Assembly: GCA_900770405.1 (NCBI GenBank)
Contig: CAAGKL010000062.1
Location: forward strand, 1-9,102
From: Clostridia bacterium
GTDB lineage: Bacteria; Bacillota; Clostridia; UBA1381
Length of the DNA stretch: 9,102 nucleotides
Direction: 5' to 3'
Made by a program: the position numbers and the translations under genes. Below the pieces are notes generated by a model. It was not told the DNA's origin, made no database searches, and worked only from the letters and a program-made list of their open reading frames with translations. Shown here one piece after another: positions 5,325 to 9,102 of the stretch; the stretch's first letter is position 1; every line of letters begins with the position of its first letter.

Positions 5325-5588
5325 TTATTGCGCCGCGCCGTTGGTGGGAGCCTGCGGCTCGGCTGAGTTCTCCGGCTGAGATGTCTGACCGTCATCGCCT
5401 GCCTGCGGCGTGGGCGAAACATCGACAGTGTTGGGCGGTGCGGGCGGATTATCCTTCGGGCGGTGACACGCCGCAAATGATATGCCGATGATTACCGCCA
5501 CAACAATAATAAATATAAACAGATTGCGCCGCGCCCGCTTCTGACGCTCTTTTTTCCTCTGGGCAATTCTTCTTTGCAAATCTTCCAT
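5325..5588 (-). CDS. Small single-pass membrane protein or lipoprotein of unknown function
   Basis: An 87-residue protein I do not recognise. It has three parts. Residues 1-22 are highly basic (MEDLQRRIAQRKKERQKRARRN) and likely cytoplasmic, with helical character. Residues 23-40 are hydrophobic (LFIFIIVVAVIIGISFAA). The remainder (42-87) is a low-complexity tail rich in Pro, Gln, Asn, Ser and Thr, probably outside the cell. C41 directly follows FAA, a near-lipobox lacking the usual Leu, so it may be lipid-modified, though the basic segment is long for a signal peptide. The gene has a clear promoter (TTGAAT-17-TATAAT) and a modest ribosome site (AAGGTGG, about 12 bases from ATG 5588), which together with its own terminator support a real gene. 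It is divergent from the PdaA-like gene. No function can be assigned. Confidence 0.72.
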   Translation of the reverse strand: MEDLQRRIAQRKKERQKRARRNLFIFIIVVAVIIGISFAACHRPKDNPPAPPNTVDVSPTPQAGDDGQTSQPENSAEPQAPTNGAAQ

Positions 5589-5613
5589 ATTTAAACACCA
5601 CCTTACTGATTAC

Positions 5614-5642
5614 ATTATACTACAGAAAATATTAAAATTCAA
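5614..5642 (-). promoter_or_regulatory. Sigma-A-type promoter of the small membrane protein gene
   Basis: On the minus strand TTGAAT (5637-5642) is followed after exactly 17 bases by TATAAT (5614-5619). Transcription would begin about 20 bases upstream of the start codon. The -35 overlaps the edge of a perfect inverted repeat at 5641-5656. Confidence 0.7.
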
Positions 5643-5656
5643 CAGACAACTCTGTT
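5641..5656. repeat. Inverted repeat AACAGA-N4-TCTGTT in the divergent promoter region
   Basis: Perfect 6-bp arms AACAGA (5641-5646) and TCTGTT (5651-5656) flank CAAC. The repeat touches the -35 of the leftward promoter. It also overlaps a possible rightward -35, CAGACA (5643-5648), which is 18 bases from TACAAT (5667-5672) upstream of the deacetylase gene. It could be an operator controlling both genes; the binding protein is unknown and a chance palindrome is possible. Confidence 0.4.
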
Positions 5657-5739
5657 ACATATATATTACAATATTTGTGATTTTTTGCCGACGCGGCGAA
5701 TATAGATATACAAAAGCGGGAAGGAGCTGGTTAATAGCT

Positions 5740-6519
5740 ATGAAAAAAATTGCGGCAATTCTTGCCGGTATGCTGCTGCTCGGCGGGTGCTCGGCGGCTG
5801 TGCAGACAAATTCCGGCGGCTATTACGGTATTGACAACACCTCCTCGGGGTGGGGCTTTAAAAAGGAGCAGGGCAAGGCGCCCGATATGCCGGAGAAGAT
5901 CAGAGCGGTTTTAAACGAGCACAACGCGGTCTATATCGGCTCGCAGGAGGAGAAAAAGCTGTATCTGACCTTTGACGAGGGGTACGAGAATGGTCACACA
6001 ACGCAAATTCTCGATACGCTTGCCGAGAAAAAAGTGCCGGCGGCGTTTTTTGTGACCGGGGATTATTTCAACCGCTCGAATGACCTTGTTGCGAGAATGA
6101 TTTCCGAGGGTCATATCGTCGGCAACCACACCTATTATCACCATAATCTTGCAAAGCTGTCCGACCCGGACAAAATTGCACAGGAGCTGTCGCTTTTGCA
6201 GGATAAATTCCGCGAGCAGTTCGGCTGCGAGATGAAATATATGCGCCCGCCCGAGGGCGAGTACAGCGAGAGGGTGCTCGCCGTGAGCGCGGATATGGGG
6301 TATAAGACGGTTTTCTGGAGCTTTGCTTATAAGGACTGGCTCGCCGATGATGTCCGCGGCGCGGACTATGCGGTATCGCAGGTTGTGCCGTATTTTCACA
6401 ACGGTGCGATTTTGCTTCTGCACGCCGTTTCGGCGGATAATGCTGACGCGCTCGGCAGGATTATCGACAGCGCAAGGGAACAGGGGTATGAATTTGCGTC
6501 GCTCGATTCTTTGGGCTAA
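5740..6519 (+). CDS. pdaA: PdaA-like polysaccharide deacetylase lipoprotein (delta-lactam-biosynthetic)
   Basis: A 259-residue extracytoplasmic lipoprotein of the NodB-type polysaccharide deacetylase family (CE4). The signal MKKIAAILAGMLLLGGC has lipobox LGGC with C17 as the likely lipidated residue. SGWGF (36-40) and KLYLTFDEGYENGHTTQILDTL match Bacillus subtilis PdaA, which removes the N-acetyl group of muramic acid so that CwlD-processed spore cortex can form muramic-delta-lactam. D79 starts the TFDEGYE motif, with E80 where PdaA has Asn and other CE4 enzymes Asp. H130 and H134 in GNHTYYHH complete the metal site. MRPPEGEYSE, VFWSFAYKDW and ILLLHAVSADNADAL are further PdaA-type blocks. ATG 5740 is chosen for the signal peptide; AAGGAG (5721-5726) lies 13 bases away, unusually far, suggesting modest translation. 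It implies an endospore-forming lineage. No sigma-G promoter was recognisable. Another CE4 cell-wall deacetylase is the main alternative. Confidence 0.88.
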   Translation: MKKIAAILAGMLLLGGCSAAVQTNSGGYYGIDNTSSGWGFKKEQGKAPDMPEKIRAVLNEHNAVYIGSQEEKKLYLTFDEGYENGHTTQILDTLAEKKVPAAFFVTGDYFNRSNDLVARMISEGHIVGNHTYYHHNLAKLSDPDKIAQELSLLQDKFREQFGCEMKYMRPPEGEYSERVLAVSADMGYKTVFWSFAYKDWLADDVRGADYAVSQVVPYFHNGAILLLHAVSADNADALGRIIDSAREQGYEFASLDSLG

Positions 6520-6559
6520 ACAAAAAAAGGTATTGCCGTGGCAATACCTTTTTTTGTTT
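6518..6559. terminator. Long bidirectional terminator, 20-bp perfect stem
   Basis: A perfect inverted repeat: the left arm 6518-6537 (AAAC, seven A, GGTATTGCC) pairs base for base with 6540-6559 (GGCAATACC, seven T, GTTT) around GT. It is the strongest terminator in the window and symmetric for both directions. The stop codons of the convergent deacetylase (6517-6519) and esterase-type gene (6559-6561) both overlap it. Confidence 0.93.
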
Positions 6560-9102
6560 TATGGCTCGGTCGGCGTGAGATCGGCTGCGGGGTCTAAGAA
6601 TTTAGACAAAGCGGCAAGCTCGCTGCTCTTTGCCGCGCCGTCCTTGATTGCGGCGGCAACCAGCCGTGCAACCTCGGTCGCACCGGTTTTGCAGATATGC
6701 GTATCATCGGGCAGATTTGCCGGATAATTCGGATATTCCTCTTTTGTGATGTGGATAAAGAGTTTTTTCGAGCCCTCGTTGCCCCAGCGCTCGACAAGCG
6801 CCTTGTGCGCGGGCGCGATATCAAGCACCGGCACGCCGAATGTCGCGCCCACCTCGCGCATTGCCTGTCTGTACGGCTCGATGCCGTCCTCTGCAAGCGT
6901 ATCCGTGCTGCCGACAAATTTACGCTCGTGAATAGACGTAATGAATATCGGGATTATATCGTTTTCGCGCGCGATTTTAACAAAACGCTCAAGATTGTAG
7001 CGATATGAGGTCTCGTCGCGTGCGGTGCTGTCCGGGTCGGTGCGCTGCGTCGGGCGCGTGGTCGGACGGTCATTGTGCCCGAACTGGATAAACAGGTAAT
7101 CGCCGGGCTCGGCGCGCGAGAGAATATCCTCGAGCCGTCCGTCATTTTCGATTACCGGCACAGCCGTCGGATCCATACCGTTTAAGAAAGTACGTGAGCT
7201 CTTGCCGCCCTTCGCCTTATTCACAATCTGTACGCGGCTGTCGAAAAATCCGCCGATTTCCATACCCCAGCCCTCGCGCGGCTCGTATACCGCCGGCAAA
7301 TCCTCGCAGGTCGAGTCGGAGGCGAGGAAAATTTGCGGGAAGGAGCGCCCGGGTGCGGTGCTCTTTTTGACCGCAATGCTCACCGCGCTCAGATAAAACG
7401 CCTCGTTTATGCCGCCGATACGCAGGTCGTTGCTGCGGTTTTGCAGATTGCGCAGGCTTGCTTTTCTGAGCGTCACGCTCGCGGTTTTCCAGGTTTTTGT
7501 GTCGGCCATAGTGACAAGCGGAAGGCTTGTGTAATCGCCGTAGACGGAGTTGTACTGAACGTTGAGCGTTGCCGTGCCGCTGTCGAAATAATCCGCGGTG
7601 ACGGTGATTTCGCCGTCACGTTCGCCGTAGGCGTAGCTGTCATCTATGTTAAAGTAGAAATAGCGCTGTTTTTTCAGTGCGCTGTCGAAATCCGCCCTGC
7701 GGCATTTTCTCCCGCCAATCTCCGTTGCCTCGGTTGTGGCATCGCCCTCGGCAAGGGAGAAGATCATACCGTACTCGTGCACATCGCCGCCGGTGAAATC
7801 TGCCGATGCGTACTGCGGCGTAAGGCTGCCGACGCCGATGTATGTCAGCGCGTCGGAAAGCTCCGCTCCATCGGCATTGGTGAGCCGCACGGAAATTCCG
7901 CCCGATATGTCGGCGTCCGTGATAAGCGTAAAGCCTCCGGGCATATACCGCACCATTTCCGCCGCCGCGCCGCCGATATTGCACTCGGCATTTGCCGCGC
8001 CGGGAGCGCGCACCGTTATGACGGTGTCCTCTCTGCCTGCCAATATGCCGTCGGCAACCGCAAAGCTGCCGTCCGAGAGGCTGATGCCGTAAAGCTCGGG
8101 GTAGTCGCGGTCGGAAAGGTCGGCATAGGCGGGCATTTTGCCGATGGAGTGTGTAGCGTCAACTCTCACGCGCGAAATATAGGTGTCCGCGCCGCCGGAT
8201 ATGCGAAAATCGCTCGATTGCAGCGCGGCGGGTGCGGAAAATGCCGCGTCCGTGACAGACAGGCGCGCGGTTTTCCAGGTGTTTGTGCCCGTGCGCTTTG
8301 CAAGCAGGGCGGGCTTTGCAATATTGCCGTTTGATGAGTTGTACTCGATGTTTATACTGTTTGTTCCGTTGTCAAAATACGTCACCTCGAAGGTTACATC
8401 GTTCTCGGTGGTGGGAATGTAGCTGCGCCTTGCCGAAAAATAGAACAGACCCGGGCGCATAGCCCCGTCCGCCTTGGGAATGAGAATAGACCTGCGGCAG
8501 AATCTGCCACCGATTTGCGCATTTTCGGTGTAGGAGTCCGAGGTGTTTAAGGTGTGATTGTCGACAAAGGCGAGCTTGCCGACAGCGCCGTTTTCGCCGA
8601 ATTCTGCGGTCAGAGCCGTGTCGGTGAGCGCGGTTGCCGCGGCGGTTGTGCCGTCCTCAGCGCGGACGGTGTAGGCATAGACGGTGTCGCTTGCAAGATA
8701 ATTGTCGATAAACCGCCCGCTTGACGCAGTCCCGACGGGGATACCGTTGCGGTACACCGTGCAGCTGCCGCCGAGCACGCTTTGGTCTATAGCAAGTATA
8801 ATCGTGTGCGCGTCGGAATATGCCGTGGTAATCGGCGAGCTCTGCGAAACCGGGACGGGCGTGATGAGGTCATCGCCGTCAAACACAAAGCTGCGAAGCT
8901 TTTCGCCGCTTGCAATTTCAGCGTCCGCCGTGAGAATTTTCTGGGTGTCAGACTTTGCGGCGCGGTCGGTATGTACGCGCAGCAGCGTGCCGTCCTCGCT
9001 GTACGCCGCAAGCGCCAAAAATGCGCTCTCGTCCTCCGCGAGCGGCAGGTATGCGCGAATCTGCCCTGTTGTGCCGCCCTCCGCACCCGCGCGTGTAAGC
9101 TC
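6559..9102 (-). CDS. Large modular protein with C-terminal rhamnogalacturonan acetylesterase-like SGNH domain (N-terminus outside window)
   Basis: The C-terminal 847 residues of a larger protein; the frame is open to the window edge, so the start, and presumably a signal peptide, lie beyond it. Residues about 24-85 (LALAAYSEDGTLLRV...RSFVFDGDDLITPV) resemble a segment often seen in clostridial surface proteins, and 92-158 look FN3-like. Two copies of a beta-rich module follow at about 189-316 and 454-578, separated by an Ig-like stretch. The C-terminal SGNH hydrolase domain (about 589-823) resembles CE12 rhamnogalacturonan acetylesterases. S597 in ASDST is the nucleophile (Ser replaces the Gly of GDST), followed by KGGKSSRTF (block II), QFGHND with N677 (block III), and DDTHICKTGA with D799 and H802 (block V). 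It likely deacetylates pectin-type or other plant polysaccharides outside the cell. No sortase motif or membrane anchor is visible at the C-terminus. Substrate is inferred from family resemblance. Confidence 0.85.
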   Translation of the reverse strand, partial: ELTRAGAEGGTTGQIRAYLPLAEDESAFLALAAYSEDGTLLRVHTDRAAKSDTQKILTADAEIASGEKLRSFVFDGDDLITPVPVSQSSPITTAYSDAHTIILAIDQSVLGGSCTVYRNGIPVGTASSGRFIDNYLASDTVYAYTVRAEDGTTAAATALTDTALTAEFGENGAVGKLAFVDNHTLNTSDSYTENAQIGGRFCRRSILIPKADGAMRPGLFYFSARRSYIPTTENDVTFEVTYFDNGTNSINIEYNSSNGNIAKPALLAKRTGTNTWKTARLSVTDAAFSAPAALQSSDFRISGGADTYISRVRVDATHSIGKMPAYADLSDRDYPELYGISLSDGSFAVADGILAGREDTVITVRAPGAANAECNIGGAAAEMVRYMPGGFTLITDADISGGISVRLTNADGAELSDALTYIGVGSLTPQYASADFTGGDVHEYGMIFSLAEGDATTEATEIGGRKCRRADFDSALKKQRYFYFNIDDSYAYGERDGEITVTADYFDSGTATLNVQYNSVYGDYTSLPLVTMADTKTWKTASVTLRKASLRNLQNRSNDLRIGGINEAFYLSAVSIAVKKSTAPGRSFPQIFLASDSTCEDLPAVYEPREGWGMEIGGFFDSRVQIVNKAKGGKSSRTFLNGMDPTAVPVIENDGRLEDILSRAEPGDYLFIQFGHNDRPTTRPTQRTDPDSTARDETSYRYNLERFVKIARENDIIPIFITSIHERKFVGSTDTLAEDGIEPYRQAMREVGATFGVPVLDIAPAHKALVERWGNEGSKKLFIHITKEEYPNYPANLPDDTHICKTGATEVARLVAAAIKDGAAKSSELAALSKFLDPAADLTPTEP
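7369..7743 (-). repeat. Second copy of a beta-rich module in the esterase-type protein
   Basis: About 125 residues from DATTEATEIGGRKCRR to YLSAVSIAV. It shares with the first copy the landmarks IGGRxCRR, FYF, a YFDxGT strand, YNSxxG, TWKTA, a DLRI/DFRI strand and YxSxV, in the same order and spacing. This is an internal protein duplication, probably a carbohydrate-binding or structural beta-sandwich. It directly precedes the catalytic SGNH domain. Confidence 0.82.
8155..8538 (-). repeat. First copy of a beta-rich module in the esterase-type protein
   Basis: About 128 residues from DSYTENAQIGGRFCRR to YISRVRVDA. It carries the same ordered landmarks as the copy at 7369-7743: IGGRFCRR, FYFSARRSY, TYFDNGTNSINIEYNSSNG, TWKTARLSVTDAAF, DFRISGGADTYIS. 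The two copies are clearly diverged, so the duplication is old, although the DNA encoding TWKTA keeps a shared GCGGTTTTCCAGGT block on the plus strand. Confidence 0.82.

Noticed and set aside
5677..5739. Upstream GTG start giving 21 extra residues to the deacetylase
   Set aside because: It would place a charged, non-signal sequence ahead of a clear lipoprotein signal (MKKIAAILAGMLLLGGC). ATG 5740 is preferred despite its distant ribosome site.
5657..5739. Possible sigma-G or sigma-F promoter upstream of the PdaA-like gene
   Set aside because: Several AT-rich words resemble the -10 consensus, such as CATATATA and GATATAC, but none has a matching -35 at the right spacing.
7598..7619. GTGACGG / CCGTCAC inverted repeat
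   Set aside because: It lies within coding sequence for the second module, has no T-tract, and is readily explained by codon choice in GC-rich DNA.
7333..8334. Plus-strand open frame of 333 codons
   Set aside because: It lies entirely inside the large esterase-type gene on the opposite strand. It has no ribosome site or domain, while the minus-strand frame shows an ordered duplicated module and an SGNH catalytic domain.
20..9102. CRISPR array, tRNA, insertion sequence, phage or defence system
   Set aside because: I saw no regularly spaced repeats, tRNA-like cloverleaf, transposase, integrase or defence-type domains. Gene content is ordinary chromosomal.

Overview
The window looks like the left end of an assembled contig from an endospore-forming member of the Firmicutes, class Clostridia, possibly an uncultured, fairly GC-rich gut or rumen lineage such as the Oscillospirales. 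The lineage call is inference. It rests on a PdaA-type spore-cortex deacetylase, AGGAGG-type ribosome binding sites, TTG starts, a desulfoferrodoxin-family gene typical of anaerobes, and AT-rich intergenic regions between GC-richer genes. The first 19 bases are not biological: they match the 3' end of the Illumina TruSeq read-1 adapter exactly, so real sequence starts at base 20.

Layout. Bases 20-217 are the 3' end of ileS (C-terminal zinc finger), followed by a hairpin and then an AlkD-like DNA alkylation repair gene (277-960) that ends inside its own terminator. Next come an ECF sigma factor (1026-1511) and a membrane protein that overlaps it by 4 bases (1508-2251), probably its anti-sigma partner. 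On the minus strand, converging on that pair, is a desulfoferrodoxin-like protein that has lost nearly all superoxide reductase ligands (2280-2615). Upstream of it, also minus, is a cytoplasmic GH13 alpha-glucan enzyme (2745-4292). Divergent from the GH13 gene is an AraC-family regulator (4438-5289). Its promoter is perfect consensus TTGACA-17-TATAAT, and the shared intergenic region carries CGCA direct repeats. A small single-pass membrane or lipoprotein gene (5325-5588, minus) lies back to back with a PdaA-like lipoprotein deacetylase (5740-6519, plus). The right end (6559-9102, minus) is the C-terminal 847 residues of a large multidomain protein. It has an Ig/FN3-like N-terminal part, two copies of a beta-rich module, and a C-terminal SGNH domain resembling rhamnogalacturonan acetylesterase (CE12); its start lies beyond the window.

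How the genes fit together. The AraC regulator and GH13 enzyme form a plausible carbohydrate-responsive divergon for intracellular maltodextrin use. The large esterase-type protein suggests pectin or plant-polysaccharide breakdown outside the cell. The sigma/anti-sigma pair is a self-contained envelope or stress signalling unit. All three tail-to-tail gene pairs share one compact bidirectional terminator each, with stop codons embedded in or touching the hairpin. No stretch over 300 bases lacks a gene; the longest gaps are the two divergent promoter regions of about 145-150 bases. I saw no tRNA, rRNA, CRISPR array, insertion sequence or phage gene. Most of the window is ordinary chromosome. 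The observations most worth following are the ligand-less superoxide-reductase homologue, the internal start in the anti-sigma gene, the AraC/GH13 operator region and the duplicated module in the esterase.
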